Shown one piece after another: positions 1 to 9,209 of a stretch of 64,000 nt of DNA. Each line of letters begins with the position of its first letter. Within the stretch, counting starts at the first letter, position 1. The DNA is taken from positions 62,001 through 126,000 of the forward strand of contig NZ_HG326224.1 in the NCBI RefSeq assembly GCF_000312505.2, in the 5' to 3' direction. Under the pieces are notes generated by a model that was not told the DNA's origin, did not search any database, and was given only the letters and a program-made list of their open reading frames with translations. The position numbers were made by a program, and so were the translations under genes. This stretch comes from Fenollaria massiliensis (GTDB taxonomy: Bacteria > Bacillota > Clostridia > Tissierellales > Peptoniphilaceae).

Positions 1-75
1 GCTTTACAACGGAAGTTTGAAAACTTATTATTACCAATTTTATGGCAAGAAGCCAGACAAATAGGAGTTGATACT

Positions 76-1185
76 GTGAAACTAGAAAGAAAAGATGAAA
101 TTTTAGATAAAATACTTTCAGTTGAAGTCCTTGATGCCATGGCTGATTGGGTTAAGGTAGTTAATATTAATGGCAAGATTCTTTATGCAAATCAAGCTCT
201 CAAAGATGCTGTAGGCTATGATCCAACTGGTAGCAATACAGACGATTTAGATGATTTTTTAAAGCTTGATACCAGTGAAACTGCTAGCGCTATTGAAAAG
301 AATGAAATAATACAAAAGGAGCTAAATATTGGTGAAAATTATTATCAGGTGAAATGCTCGCCAATATATGACGACAAGATGAACCCCATTGCCATAGTTG
401 AAGTATTTAGAGATGTAACTAGAGAAAGGGTTCTTGAGCTTCAACTTATTCAAAGCAATGAAAATGTTTTTCACGACATGGAAATTACTAAAAGAATTCA
501 AAAGAGTATACTTCCTGTTAAAGCAAAGTATAAAAATATCGCTATAGATTACTTATATGAAGCTACTGAAACACTCTCTGGCGATATGTTTGATATATTT
601 GAGGTAGAGAAGGACACTTATGTAATTTATATTGCGGATGTTGCTGGTCATGGTATTGCTGCTTCAATGCTTACTATGTTTATAAGACAAACTGTAAGAA
701 ATTTAAATAAAGATAATTATGAGCCAGAACTAGCTTTAAAATATATTAGTGATAAATTTTTGGAATTAAATTTGCAAAGCGATAGATACATCACACTATT
801 TTATGGAGTTTATTACGCAAAGACTGAAGAATTTGTTTATGCAAACGCTGGCCATAATTCAATGCCTATAATATTTAATGATAATAAGATATCTGTCTTA
901 GAAGCAAAGGGTAGGCCTATTTTAAGCGTTGATTTAGGAAACAACTATGAAGTTAAAAAAACTGCTCTAAGAGCAGGTGATAAATTATTCTTATATACAG
1001 ACGGTATAGTCGAGAGCAAAAACGTTCACGGAGAAGAATTTGGCTTAGATAGACTTATAAAAACAATACTAAGTAAACCAAATAAACTTCTTAAGGCGAT
1101 AGACATAGCCGTGCTTCAATACTCATTTGGTGATCAAAGAGATGACTTCGCTATGCTTCTAGTAGATATAGATAAAATGAAATAA
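76..1185 (+). CDS. PAS domain-SpoIIE (PP2C-like) serine phosphatase; 5' end uncertain
   Basis: This is a predicted cytoplasmic phosphoserine phosphatase of the RsbU/SpoIIE kind, which dephosphorylates STAS anti-anti-sigma proteins in partner-switching circuits. Residues about 16-118 form a PAS sensor domain and about 155-366 the SpoIIE/PP2C domain. Metal-binding positions are visible in LSGDMFD (D170), IADVAGHG (D188), LYTDGIVES and the C-terminal RDDFAM. The GTG start at 76 has AGGAG 8 nt upstream. However, the same frame is open without a stop to base 1 and reads like protein (ALQRKFENLLLPILW...), so the gene may begin outside the window with another N-terminal segment. No STAS antagonist is nearby. 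An RsbW-like kinase lies at 51.9 kb. The family call is firm; the signal sensed is unknown. Confidence 0.85.
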   Translation: MKLERKDEILDKILSVEVLDAMADWVKVVNINGKILYANQALKDAVGYDPTGSNTDDLDDFLKLDTSETASAIEKNEIIQKELNIGENYYQVKCSPIYDDKMNPIAIVEVFRDVTRERVLELQLIQSNENVFHDMEITKRIQKSILPVKAKYKNIAIDYLYEATETLSGDMFDIFEVEKDTYVIYIADVAGHGIAASMLTMFIRQTVRNLNKDNYEPELALKYISDKFLELNLQSDRYITLFYGVYYAKTEEFVYANAGHNSMPIIFNDNKISVLEAKGRPILSVDLGNNYEVKKTALRAGDKLFLYTDGIVESKNVHGEEFGLDRLIKTILSKPNKLLKAIDIAVLQYSFGDQRDDFAMLLVDIDKMK

Positions 1186-1191
1186 AAAAAC

Positions 1192-1221
1192 AAAAGCTCT
1201 TCTTAAGCAAGAAGAGCTTTT
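1192..1221. terminator. Bidirectional intrinsic terminator between convergent genes
   Basis: A perfect 13-bp inverted repeat (AAAAGCTCTTCTT / AAGAAGAGCTTTT) with loop AAGC. It has T or A tracts on both sides and lies between the convergent phosphatase and hydrolase genes. It overlaps the hydrolase stop codon. Confidence 0.85.
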
Positions 1222-2102
1222 AATATGTCTTGATATACTTTTTCTTTATTTATTTCGTGAAGCAGGTCGTGTTTTAAATCATCGTATTCGATCAGTTCCA
1301 AATTTTCTATACCAATACTTCTAAATAGGCCATATATTTGTTTAATACCTTGTTCGAAATTTGATAGTTGATCTTTTTTTCCAGAGAATAAATATATAGG
1401 TAAGTTCTTTGGAATATAGTCAAGATTATCTCTACTACAAGCTTTATCAACACCGTGAATAAGCATTTGGAAAAAACCGTTACTATACTTAAGCATACAA
1501 TATTCATCATTTAAGAACTTTTCTGCTTCTACAGGATCAGATGTTAAAATATTTTCTCCAACATTTTTACTTAAAAAGTCAAATGATTTTTGATTAAGTG
1601 AATCATTTTTGGCATCATAGCCTTCCTTAGCTATAACAACTTTTAAAAATACCTTAAACAATTGATTTAAAAATACCGGTGTTTTAACGCTAGATAGAAG
1701 TATCATCTTGTCAATTTGATCGCCATATTTATAAGCATAAGTCCTTGCAAGTATTGAGCCCATAGAGTGACCAAGAAGAGCAATCTTCTTATCTGGATTT
1801 TCTTTTTTAATGATTGAACTAAGTACGTCAATATCGTCGACCATCTTCATCCAAGCATTATTTTCAGGCGCTAGACCTAAGTGTTCTTTGTCAGCGGCTG
1901 TCATTCCATGACCTCTTAGATCAAGAGCGTATGACGAAATGCCATTAGCTTGTAAAAATCTAGCAAACTCATCATATCTCATAGCATGGTCGTGCATACC
2001 ATGAACAATCTCTACACAAAATTCAGGGTTTTCAGCTTTCCATTCTAAATACTTAATTTTCTTCTTGTCCTTTGCTGTAAATTCTAAATAATTCTTTTCC
2101 AT
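1203..2102 (-). CDS. Alpha/beta hydrolase, monoacylglycerol lipase/lysophospholipase-like
   Basis: A cytoplasmic alpha/beta-hydrolase of the Hydrolase_4 (serine aminopeptidase S33/lysophospholipase) type, about 299 residues. The nucleophile elbow is GHSMGS, the oxyanion region is VHGMHDHAMRYDEF, the acid is probably the Asp of GKKDQLS, and the catalytic His is in LKHDLLHE near the C terminus. No signal peptide is visible. A GTG lies 9 nt further upstream, but the ATG at 2102 is preferred because AAAGGTGAGG lies just before it. The gene stands alone, divergent from cutC. The likely substrate is a monoglyceride or lysophospholipid; this is inferred from family similarity only. Confidence 0.82.
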   Translation of the reverse strand: MEKNYLEFTAKDKKKIKYLEWKAENPEFCVEIVHGMHDHAMRYDEFARFLQANGISSYALDLRGHGMTAADKEHLGLAPENNAWMKMVDDIDVLSSIIKKENPDKKIALLGHSMGSILARTYAYKYGDQIDKMILLSSVKTPVFLNQLFKVFLKVVIAKEGYDAKNDSLNQKSFDFLSKNVGENILTSDPVEAEKFLNDEYCMLKYSNGFFQMLIHGVDKACSRDNLDYIPKNLPIYLFSGKKDQLSNFEQGIKQIYGLFRSIGIENLELIEYDDLKHDLLHEINKEKVYQDILKALLA

Positions 2103-2172
2103 ATACCTCACCTTTAAATTTATTACTTCCCCTTTCAGATATTATACTATATTTATTTCTAATAATCAATAA

Positions 2173-2204
2173 TTATCATATTATACGACAATTTATGATA
2201 TAAT
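2173..2204 (+). promoter_or_regulatory. Probable sigma-A promoter of cutC (extended -10)
   Basis: The extended -10 TGATATAAT has TATAAT at 2199-2204. The -35 is weak (TTATCA, 2173-2178, 20-nt spacer), as is common for extended -10 promoters. The cutC start is 33 nt downstream, with GGAGGG at 2224-2229 as ribosome binding site. Confidence 0.55.
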
Positions 2205-2236
2205 ACAAGTAATATAATCAAATTGGAGGGATAATT

Positions 2237-2974
2237 ATGAAATATACTCTAGAAATTTGTTCTGATTCATTTGAATCAACACTCATAGCGCAAATAGCGG
2301 GAGCCGATAGAGTTGAATTAATCGCATCAACTGTTTTAGGCGGAATAACACCATCGTATGGTTTGTGTAAAAAAGTTTTAAATGAGCTAGAAGTACCTTT
2401 CGTTGCCATGATAAGACCAAGACAAGCTGGCTTTTCATACTCGAAATATGACCTTGATGTAATGAAAGAAGATATCATAGCTCTAAAAGAATTAGGTGTA
2501 CAAGGCTTTGTTTTTGGATGCTTAAATGACGATGGAAGTATCAATATGAAAGCAAATGAATATCTACTAAAGTACTGCGAAGGCATGGACAATGTTTTTC
2601 ATAGAGCCTTTGATATAGACCCAGACCTAGATGGCAATTGTAAAAAACTTATAGATATGGGATTTAAACGCGTACTAACAAAGGGCGGAGATAACAAAAT
2701 CACTGACACATATAAAATAATAAATGAATTGTATGAAAAGTATCATGATAAGCTTGAATTTATTACTGGTGGAGTAAGGGAGAATAATATTGATTTTATA
2801 AAAGAAAATTTATTAGTAAATCAGCTTCACATATCATCAAATAAGGCTTGTATCGACAAATCAACACTTGCAAACAAAAAACTTTTCTTTGGAACTAATC
2901 CAAACGAAGAAGAAGGAACATATTATTTAGCAGATGAAGAATATTTAAAGAGGGTAATAAAAGCATTTAGATAA
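2237..2974 (+). CDS. cutC: CutC family protein
   Basis: A CutC-family TIM-barrel protein of 245 residues, the usual family length. The opening LEICSDSFESTLIAQIAGADRVEL and the following GGITPSYGL match the family signature. Further conserved segments are VAMIRPRQAGF, FHRAFD and LTKGGD. CutC was named for copper homeostasis in E. coli, but its biochemical role is unsettled, so only the family is asserted. It is a single gene with its own promoter and GGAGGG ribosome binding site. About 220 nt of AT-rich sequence separates it from the glutamate operon. That gap holds an 8-bp inverted repeat (TTTTGCAA at 2999-3006, TTGCAAAA at 3022-3029) that might form a weak terminator. Confidence 0.9.
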   Translation: MKYTLEICSDSFESTLIAQIAGADRVELIASTVLGGITPSYGLCKKVLNELEVPFVAMIRPRQAGFSYSKYDLDVMKEDIIALKELGVQGFVFGCLNDDGSINMKANEYLLKYCEGMDNVFHRAFDIDPDLDGNCKKLIDMGFKRVLTKGGDNKITDTYKIINELYEKYHDKLEFITGGVRENNIDFIKENLLVNQLHISSNKACIDKSTLANKKLFFGTNPNEEEGTYYLADEEYLKRVIKAFR

Positions 2975-3103
2975 ATATGACAAAAATTTAATATTTTATT
3001 TTGCAAGTAATATTTTCAAAATTGCAAAAATATTAAAAATATTCATATTTTTATTACCTTAATGACATATTTTGAAAAGTAACATTATTTTTATTCATTG
3101 ACG

Positions 3104-3163
3104 ATTTTAAGGCCTTCAAAATTAGTTTTTACTCTTTAAAAATCTCTGTACTTATGATAAAAT
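3104..3163 (+). promoter_or_regulatory. Promoter and possible operator of the glutamate fermentation operon
   Basis: An extended -10 TGATAAAAT (TAAAAT at 3158-3163) sits 17 nt after TTTAAA (3135-3140), about 30 nt before the glmS start. Directly upstream is a near-palindrome ATTTTAAGG-CCTTCAAAAT (3104-3122) centred on AAGGCCTT, placed where an activator or repressor could bind. The promoter call is by pattern only. Confidence 0.5.
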
Positions 3164-3192
3164 GAGTATACTATTTGAATAGGAGGAGTACT

Positions 3193-3615
3193 ATGAAAGA
3201 AAAAAATGGTAAGACAATCGTCCTAGGGGTAATCGGATCAGATTGTCACGCAGTTGGTTTAACTATATTGGACCATGCTTTTACAAACGCTGGATTTAAT
3301 GTAGTTAACATTGGTGTTTTATCACCTCAAGAAGACTTCATCAACGCAGCAGTTGAAACTAATGCTGACCTTATCTGTGTATCATCTCTATATGGTCAAG
3401 GAGAAATTGACTGCAAGGGCATGAGAGAAGCGTGCGATGAAGCAGGTCTTAAAGACATTCCGCTATATGTTGGCGGCAACATCGTTGTTGGTAAGCAAAA
3501 GTGGGAAGAAGTTGAGCCAAGATTTAAAGATATGGGCTTTAACAGGGTTTATCCACCAGGAACAAGTCCTGAAATTACAATAGCAGACATGAAAAAAGAC
3601 TTAGGAATTAATTAA
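3193..3615 (+). CDS. glmS: Glutamate mutase, B12-binding small subunit (sigma, S)
   Basis: The small subunit of adenosylcobalamin-dependent glutamate mutase, which converts (S)-glutamate to (2S,3S)-3-methylaspartate together with GlmE. The protein has 140 residues, typical for the family. It carries the cobalamin-ligand motif D-x-H-x-x-G as SDCHAVG near residue 17, followed by B12-binding elements VSSLYGQGE and YVGGN. An upstream in-frame TTG at 3175 is rejected because AGGAGG (3181-3186) is spaced 6 nt from the ATG at 3193. First gene of the operon; glmL starts on the next base after its stop. Cytoplasmic. Confidence 0.95.
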   Translation: MKEKNGKTIVLGVIGSDCHAVGLTILDHAFTNAGFNVVNIGVLSPQEDFINAAVETNADLICVSSLYGQGEIDCKGMREACDEAGLKDIPLYVGGNIVVGKQKWEEVEPRFKDMGFNRVYPPGTSPEITIADMKKDLGIN

Positions 3616-4995
3616 ATGAAAGCATATCTTTTTATTGATTTTGGAAGCACATTTACAAAATTAACTCTAATAGATATCGAAAAAGAAGAAATAATTGCAA
3701 CAGCAAAAAGCTACACAACAGTTGAAACTGATGTAGCTGAAGGATATCACAACGCTTATAAGGAATTGATGTCACAAGTAACAGGGGAAATTGACATAAT
3801 CAAGAAACTTGCATGTTCATCTGCAGCTGGAGGCTTAAAGATAGCAGCCATAGGCTTAGTGCCTGATTTAACTGCAGAAGCAGCAAAGAGAGCAGCCTTA
3901 GGAGCAGGAGCTAGAGTTATTAAGACATATTCATATAAGATGAACAATCATGAGGCTGAAGAGCTTAGAGATTCTAACGCTGATATGATTCTATTAGCAG
4001 GCGGAACAGATGGAGGCAACACTGAAGTAATTCTTCACAACGCACAAATGATAGCTGATTTTGGCATCACAAAGCCAGTTGTAGTTGCAGGTAACAAGAG
4101 TAGCTACGACGATATCGAAAAAGTGTTTAAAGATAAAGTTGAGTATAGACTTACTGAAAATGTTATGCCAAAACTAAATGAAATCAACGTTAATCCTGCC
4201 AGAGAAACAATCAGAGATATATTTATGGAAAGAATCACTAAAGCCAAAGGCATGACTCACATTGAAGATGATATTTCAGGCATACTAATGCCAACACCAC
4301 AAGCCGTTTTAAAGGCTGCAGAAGCGCTTAGCTTAGGCACACCTGATGAAGATGGCGTTGGTGACTTAGTCGTAGTTGACATAGGTGGAGCAACAACAGA
4401 TATTCACTCAATAGCCGATGGAGCACCTTCTAAACCAGGAGTAATCTACAGAGGTTTGGAAGAACCACTTTCAAAGAGAACTGTTGAGGGCGACTTAGGA
4501 ATGAGATATTCATCTGAAAGCGTATATGAAGCATCTGGATTAAGAATGATCAAGAAGTACTTAGATGTTAGTGAGTATGATGTAGAAGATGAATTTAAAA
4601 AGAGATACAATCATACTGATTTAGTTTTCACGGATGAAAAAGAAATAAAATTCGATGAAATGATGGCAAAGATTTGTGTCGATATATCAATGAAAAGGCA
4701 CTGCGGCTATGTAGAAGCAGTATATTCACCTCTAGGAACAATGTATCAACAAATAGGTAAAGATTTAACAGAGCTTCACCTAATGATAGGCACTGGAGGA
4801 ATACTTGTAAATTCAGAACATCCACAAGAAATATTAAAAGCTGGTTTATATGACAACGAAGATTTAAACTCATTAAAACCAAGATATCCTGAATTTTCAG
4901 TAGATAAAAGATATATTCTATCTGCAATGGGTCTATTAACTATGGTTGACAAAAACATGGCAGTTAGAATGATGAAGAAATATATAGTTATATAG
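3616..4995 (+). CDS. glmL: Glutamate mutase-associated protein GlmL/MutL (ASKHA ATPase fold)
   Basis: The MutL/GlmL protein that lies between the two glutamate mutase subunits in clostridial operons. It is 459 residues long with an actin-like ATPase fold: the phosphate-1 motif IDFGSTFTKLTL at the N terminus, AGGTDGGNTEV near 130, and phosphate-2-like VVVDIGGATTDIHS near 255. The family is generally thought to act as a reactivase or chaperone for the B12 enzyme; that role is inferred here. It abuts glmS with no gap and is followed 9 nt later by glmE. It is unrelated to the DNA repair MutL at 41.5 kb despite the shared name. Confidence 0.92.
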   Translation: MKAYLFIDFGSTFTKLTLIDIEKEEIIATAKSYTTVETDVAEGYHNAYKELMSQVTGEIDIIKKLACSSAAGGLKIAAIGLVPDLTAEAAKRAALGAGARVIKTYSYKMNNHEAEELRDSNADMILLAGGTDGGNTEVILHNAQMIADFGITKPVVVAGNKSSYDDIEKVFKDKVEYRLTENVMPKLNEINVNPARETIRDIFMERITKAKGMTHIEDDISGILMPTPQAVLKAAEALSLGTPDEDGVGDLVVVDIGGATTDIHSIADGAPSKPGVIYRGLEEPLSKRTVEGDLGMRYSSESVYEASGLRMIKKYLDVSEYDVEDEFKKRYNHTDLVFTDEKEIKFDEMMAKICVDISMKRHCGYVEAVYSPLGTMYQQIGKDLTELHLMIGTGGILVNSEHPQEILKAGLYDNEDLNSLKPRYPEFSVDKRYILSAMGLLTMVDKNMAVRMMKKYIVI

Positions 4996-5004
4996 GGGGA
5001 AGCT

Positions 5005-6459
5005 ATGAAAGTACAAAATAAAAGATGGACTGATGAAGAATTTTTCACGGAGCGCGAAAAAGTTCTTAAACAATGGCCCACAGGAGCTGAAGTTGATTCA
5101 CAAGAAGCAATTGACTTTTTGAAAAAAATTCCTGAAGAAAAGAATTTTGCTGATGTAATGGCAAAAGCAAAAAGAGAAGGAAAAACTCTTGCTCAACCAA
5201 GAGCAGGTGTTGCACTAATCGATGCTCACATTGAATTGTTAACATTTTTAACAGATCAAGGAGGAGCAGATTTACTTCCATCAACAATAGACTCATATAC
5301 AAGACAAAATAGATACGATGAATGTGAAGTTGGTATTAAAGAATCATTAAAAGCAGGAAGATCATTATTAAATGGATTCCCAGCTGTTAACCACGGCGTT
5401 AAAGGCTGTAGAATGGTTTATAATGCAGTTTCTAAACCGCTTCAAGCAAGACACGGTACACCAGACTCAAGATTATTATCTGAAATAATTCATGCTGGCG
5501 GATATACTTCAAATGAAGGCGGCGCTATAAGCTATAACGTTCCTTATGCAAAATCAGTACCAATAGATAGATGTTTACATGATTGGCAATATTGCGACAG
5601 ATTAGTTGGCTTTTATGAAGAAAATGGTGTTCATATCAACAGAGAGCCATTCGGACCATTAACTGGTACACTTTGCCCACCATCAACATCAAACGCTGTT
5701 GCTATAGTTGAAGCATTGCTTGCAGCTGAACAAGGCGTTAAGAATATAACAGTTGGTTACGGTCAATGCGGTAACTTAATTCAAGACGTTGCTGCTATTA
5801 GATCACTTGAAGAACAAGTAAATGAATACTTAAAGAAATTTGGATATGATGATGTATTGATAACAACAGTTTTCCACCAATGGATGGGAGGCTTCCCTCA
5901 AGACGAAGCCAAGGCATTTGGAGTTATTTCTTGGGGTGCAGCGACTGGTTCATTAGCAGGAGCTACAAAAGTTATTGTTAAGACACCACACGAAGCTATT
6001 GGTATTCCTACTAAGGAAGCAAACGCAGAAGGTATCAGAGCTACTAAGATGGTCCTAAACATGACTGAAGGACAATTGCTTCCAGAAGGAAAAGAATTAA
6101 GAGCTGAAATCGAATTAATTAAAGCTGAAACAAGATGTATCATAGAAAAATTATTCGAATTAGGTAAGGGTGACTTAGCAGTTGGTACTGTAGAAGGCTT
6201 TGCACAAGGAGTTATGGACGTACCGTTTGCTCCATCAAAATACAATGCAGGTAAGATGATGCCAGCAAGAGATAATAACGGTGCTGTTAGATATTTATTT
6301 ACAGGCAATTTACCATTCACAAAAGATATACTTGATATCAATAGAGAAAAACTTGAAGAAAGAGCAAAATTCGAAGGACGTCCAGTAAGCTTTGACATGA
6401 CAACTGACGATATATTTGCTGTTGGCTTCGGTAGATTAATTGGTAGACCAAAAAAATAA
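5005..6459 (+). CDS. glmE: Glutamate mutase, catalytic large subunit (epsilon, E)
   Basis: The catalytic TIM-barrel subunit of glutamate mutase. It has 484 residues, almost exactly the length of the clostridial enzyme. Family segments include [44 protein letters not shown] and [16 protein letters not shown]. The Arg residues in the RAGV and RHGTPDSR regions are of the type that bind the substrate carboxylates. With GlmS it carries out the radical carbon-skeleton rearrangement of the first step of the methylaspartate pathway. GGGGGA lies 7 nt before the ATG. Cytoplasmic. Confidence 0.95.
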   Translation: MKVQNKRWTDEEFFTEREKVLKQWPTGAEVDSQEAIDFLKKIPEEKNFADVMAKAKREGKTLAQPRAGVALIDAHIELLTFLTDQGGADLLPSTIDSYTRQNRYDECEVGIKESLKAGRSLLNGFPAVNHGVKGCRMVYNAVSKPLQARHGTPDSRLLSEIIHAGGYTSNEGGAISYNVPYAKSVPIDRCLHDWQYCDRLVGFYEENGVHINREPFGPLTGTLCPPSTSNAVAIVEALLAAEQGVKNITVGYGQCGNLIQDVAAIRSLEEQVNEYLKKFGYDDVLITTVFHQWMGGFPQDEAKAFGVISWGAATGSLAGATKVIVKTPHEAIGIPTKEANAEGIRATKMVLNMTEGQLLPEGKELRAEIELIKAETRCIIEKLFELGKGDLAVGTVEGFAQGVMDVPFAPSKYNAGKMMPARDNNGAVRYLFTGNLPFTKDILDINREKLEERAKFEGRPVSFDMTTDDIFAVGFGRLIGRPKK

Positions 6460-6484
6460 TTAATATATTAAAGGAGATGCGATT

Positions 6485-7723
6485 ATGAAAATCAAAAAAG
6501 TTATCTGTTCAGCAGGTAAGACAGGTTTTTACTTTGATGACCAAAAGGCTATCAAATTAGGTGCAAAACATGATGGAATGTTCTATTTAGGAGATCCTGT
6601 AACTCCAGGTTTTAGATCAATCAGACAAGCTGGAGAATCAATCTCAGTTATGTTAGTTCTTGATGACGGACAAGTTGCACTAGGTGACTGCGCAGCAGTT
6701 CAATACTCAGGAGCAGGTGGAAGAGATCCACTTTTCTTAGCAGAAGATTTTATTGAATTTATCAATAAAAACATTGCACCTAAACTAGAAGGTAGGGAAA
6801 TAACTACTTTCAAGGAAATGGCTGAAGAATTTGACCACATGCACGTTGATGGCAAGAGACTTCATACAGCTATAAGATATGGTATTACACAAGCTTTACT
6901 TGATGCAGTTGCTAAAACTAACAAGGTAACTATGGCAGAAGTTGTTAAAAAAGAATACAACACTGGCGTTGAAATTAAGAGAGTACCTATCTTTGCTCAA
7001 TCAGGTGACGATAGATATCTAAACGCAGATAAAATGATTATAAAAGAGGCTGACGTTTTACCACACGGTCTATTCAATAACGTTGAAGAAAAAACTGGTA
7101 AAAACGGTGAACTTTTAAGAGAATATGTTGTTTGGTTAAGAAATAGAATTCTTGAACATAGAAATAATGAATCATATAACCCAATTTTCCACATCGACGT
7201 TTATGGAACTATAGGTGATGCTTTCAATAACGATGTTGATAAGATGGCTGAATATCTAAAGACTCTAGAAGAAGCAGCTAAACCATTCAAGCTAAGAATT
7301 GAAGGACCTATGGATATGGGTGAAAGAACTAGACAAATGGAAGTTCTTAGAGACTTAACTAAGAAGCTTGATGATGAAAAGATCAATGTAGAATTAGTTG
7401 CTGACGAATGGTGCAACACTTATGAAGATGTTGTTTACTTCGTTGATAATGGAGCTGGACACATGATTCAAATCAAGACTCCAGACTTAGGCGGTATCAA
7501 TAACACTATTGAAGCTGTTAAATACTGTAAAGATCACCACGTAGGCGCATACTGCGGTGGTACTTGCAACGAAACTAACAGATCTGCTGAAGTTTTAGTA
7601 AATATTTCTATGGCTACAGGAGCTGACCAACAATTAGCTAAACCAGGTATGGGTGTTGACGAAGGTATCATGATCGTTAATAACGAAATGAACAGAGTAG
7701 TAGCACTAGTTAATAACAGATAA
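6485..7723 (+). CDS. mal: Methylaspartate ammonia-lyase
   Basis: 3-Methylaspartate ammonia-lyase (EC 4.3.1.2) eliminates ammonia from 3-methylaspartate to give mesaconate. It is an enolase-superfamily protein of 412 residues, close to the 413 of the C. tetanomorphum enzyme. Visible features are the N-terminal capping domain (about 1-160) and a C-terminal barrel with Mg ligands in FHIDVYG, RIEGPMD and VADEWC, and the catalytic Lys in MIQIKTPDLGG. AAGGAG precedes the ATG. The last bases of the gene are followed by a long hairpin (7735-7766) before the hydratase genes. Confidence 0.95.
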   Translation: MKIKKVICSAGKTGFYFDDQKAIKLGAKHDGMFYLGDPVTPGFRSIRQAGESISVMLVLDDGQVALGDCAAVQYSGAGGRDPLFLAEDFIEFINKNIAPKLEGREITTFKEMAEEFDHMHVDGKRLHTAIRYGITQALLDAVAKTNKVTMAEVVKKEYNTGVEIKRVPIFAQSGDDRYLNADKMIIKEADVLPHGLFNNVEEKTGKNGELLREYVVWLRNRILEHRNNESYNPIFHIDVYGTIGDAFNNDVDKMAEYLKTLEEAAKPFKLRIEGPMDMGERTRQMEVLRDLTKKLDDEKINVELVADEWCNTYEDVVYFVDNGAGHMIQIKTPDLGGINNTIEAVKYCKDHHVGAYCGGTCNETNRSAEVLVNISMATGADQQLAKPGMGVDEGIMIVNNEMNRVVALVNNR

Positions 7724-7734
7724 TAATTTTTCAT

Positions 7735-7766
7735 TGAAAGTAGCAATAATTTTATTGCTACTTTCA
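7735..7766 (+). terminator. Intercistronic hairpin between mal and the mesaconate hydratase genes
   Basis: A perfect 15-bp inverted repeat (TGAAAGTAGCAATAA / TTATTGCTACTTTCA) with a 2-nt centre lies in the only long gap inside the operon. It is followed by TATTATAC rather than a clean T-tract. It may therefore be a partial terminator or an mRNA stability or processing stem that sets the ratio of upstream to downstream genes. Confidence 0.6.
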
Positions 7767-7789
7767 TATTATACATAGGGGGTAAAATT

Positions 7790-8629
7790 TTGAGAGAAAT
7801 AAAAAGTAGTGATATCACTAAAAAATTGAAAGAAGGACTTTTGGAGATAGCTTCAGTATTGCCAAGAGATGTAATGGATAGACTAGTTGAACTAAGAGAT
7901 AAAGAAAAGTGGCCTCTTGCTAAAGAAACAATTTCAACTATTATAGATAATGATAATTTAGCACAAAGAGATAGCGTTCCTATGTGTCAAGATACAGGTA
8001 TGGTTATTTGCTTTGTTAAGATTGGTCAAGATGTTCATGTTGATGGATCTATAAATGATGCTATAAACCAAGCAGTAAGAGAAGCGTATACTGATGGTTA
8101 CCTAAGAAAATCTGTAGTTAAAGATCCAATTGACAGAGTCAATACAAAGGATAACACTCCAGCTATAATTCATTATGAAATAGTTGAAGGAGATGTATTT
8201 GAAATATCATTTGCGGCTAAAGGCTTTGGCTCAGAAAATATGTCTAAACAAAAGATGCTTAAACCTGCTGATGGACTTGAAGGTGTTAAGAAATTTATAC
8301 TAGAAACAGTTGAAACTGCTGGACCAAACCCATGTCCACCGATAGTTGTAGGTGTTGGTATTGGTGGAGACTTTGAAAAATCATGTATTATGGCAAAAAA
8401 ATCTCTTATGAGAGATATTGATGATTATAATAAAGACCCATTCTATGCTGATCTTGAGAAAGAATTACTTGAAAAAATTAATGAATTAGGTATAGGTCCT
8501 CAAGGTTTTGGCGGCAAAACAACAGCTCTAAGAGTATTTATAAATACTCATCCAACTCACATAGCCGGCTTGCCAGTAGCTGTTAATATTCAATGTCACG
8601 CTGCAAGACATAAAGTTATTTCATTATAA
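7790..8629 (+). CDS. Mesaconate hydratase/fumarase-type Fe-S hydro-lyase, alpha subunit
   Basis: The alpha subunit of a two-subunit class I (iron-sulfur) hydro-lyase of the fumarate/tartrate dehydratase family, 279 residues. Cys positions suited to bind the [4Fe-4S] cluster are in PMCQDTGM, NPCPPIVVGVG and KSCIMAKK, as in fumarase/TtdA alpha chains. From its place between mal and the citramalate lyase genes it is inferred to hydrate mesaconate to (S)-citramalate; a role as ordinary fumarase cannot be excluded. The start is TTG at 7790 with GGGGG 8 nt upstream. The beta subunit follows 13 nt later. Confidence 0.9.
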   Translation: MREIKSSDITKKLKEGLLEIASVLPRDVMDRLVELRDKEKWPLAKETISTIIDNDNLAQRDSVPMCQDTGMVICFVKIGQDVHVDGSINDAINQAVREAYTDGYLRKSVVKDPIDRVNTKDNTPAIIHYEIVEGDVFEISFAAKGFGSENMSKQKMLKPADGLEGVKKFILETVETAGPNPCPPIVVGVGIGGDFEKSCIMAKKSLMRDIDDYNKDPFYADLEKELLEKINELGIGPQGFGGKTTALRVFINTHPTHIAGLPVAVNIQCHAARHKVISL

Positions 8630-8642
8630 GGGGGATATAATT

Positions 8643-9209
8643 ATGGCTATAGAAATTAAAACACCATTTACAAGAGAAACACTTAAAAATTTAAAAGCAG
8701 GAGACAATGTATTAATAACAGGAACTATATATACAGCTAGAGATGCTGCTCATAAAAGATTAGTAGAACTACTTAACGAAGGAAAAGAATTACCTTTTGA
8801 TCCAAAAGGAGCTTGTATATACTATGTTGGACCATCACCAGCAAAGCCAGGCAGAGTCATAGGCTCAGCAGGACCTACAACAAGCTATAGAATGGATCCA
8901 TACGCTCCACAAATGATGGACGCTGGCGTTATGGGTATGATAGGTAAAGGCAAGAGAGACGACAATGTTAAGGCTAAAATCGTTGAGCACGGCGCTTGTT
9001 ATTTCGCTGCTATAGGCGGAGCTGCTGCAATAATCGCTGATAGGATAAAAACTGCTAAGATTATTGCTTATGAAGATTTAGGCGCTGAAGCTTTAAGAGA
9101 AATAACTGTAGAAAAATTTCCAGCAACAGTTATAGTTGACCCTACTGGTAAAGATTTATATATAGAAGGTAAGAAGGAGTATTTAGAATGGAAAGAAAAG
9201 AACGAGTAA
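8643..9209 (+). CDS. Mesaconate hydratase/fumarase-type Fe-S hydro-lyase, beta subunit
   Basis: The beta subunit (188 residues) of the same hydro-lyase. Family hallmarks are the N-terminal LKAGDNVLITGTIYTARDAAHKRL and the motif YYVGPSPAKPGRVIGSAGPTTSYRMD, then GMIGKGK and an Ala/Gly-rich FAAIGGAAA segment. Together with the alpha subunit it is expected to make citramalate from mesaconate. Its 3' end overlaps citD by 22 nt, which implies translational coupling. Cytoplasmic. Confidence 0.9.
   Translation: MAIEIKTPFTRETLKNLKAGDNVLITGTIYTARDAAHKRLVELLNEGKELPFDPKGACIYYVGPSPAKPGRVIGSAGPTTSYRMDPYAPQMMDAGVMGMIGKGKRDDNVKAKIVEHGACYFAAIGGAAAIIADRIKTAKIIAYEDLGAEALREITVEKFPATVIVDPTGKDLYIEGKKEYLEWKEKNE

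Noticed and set aside
2975-3170. Riboswitch (for example cobalamin) before the glutamate mutase operon
   Set aside because: The gap is almost pure A/T, lacks a B12-box-like or other conserved structured core, and the predicted transcript starts only about 25 nt before glmS.
3616-4995. DNA mismatch repair MutL as identity of the gene after glmS
   Set aside because: The motifs are those of an actin-like ATPase (DFGSTFTK, DIGGATTDIHS), not GHKL; the repair MutL is at 41.5 kb.
4628-5302. Overlapping minus-strand frames opposite glmL and glmE
   Set aside because: Low-complexity Leu/Ser-rich translations without ribosome binding sites, opposite well-conserved enzymes.
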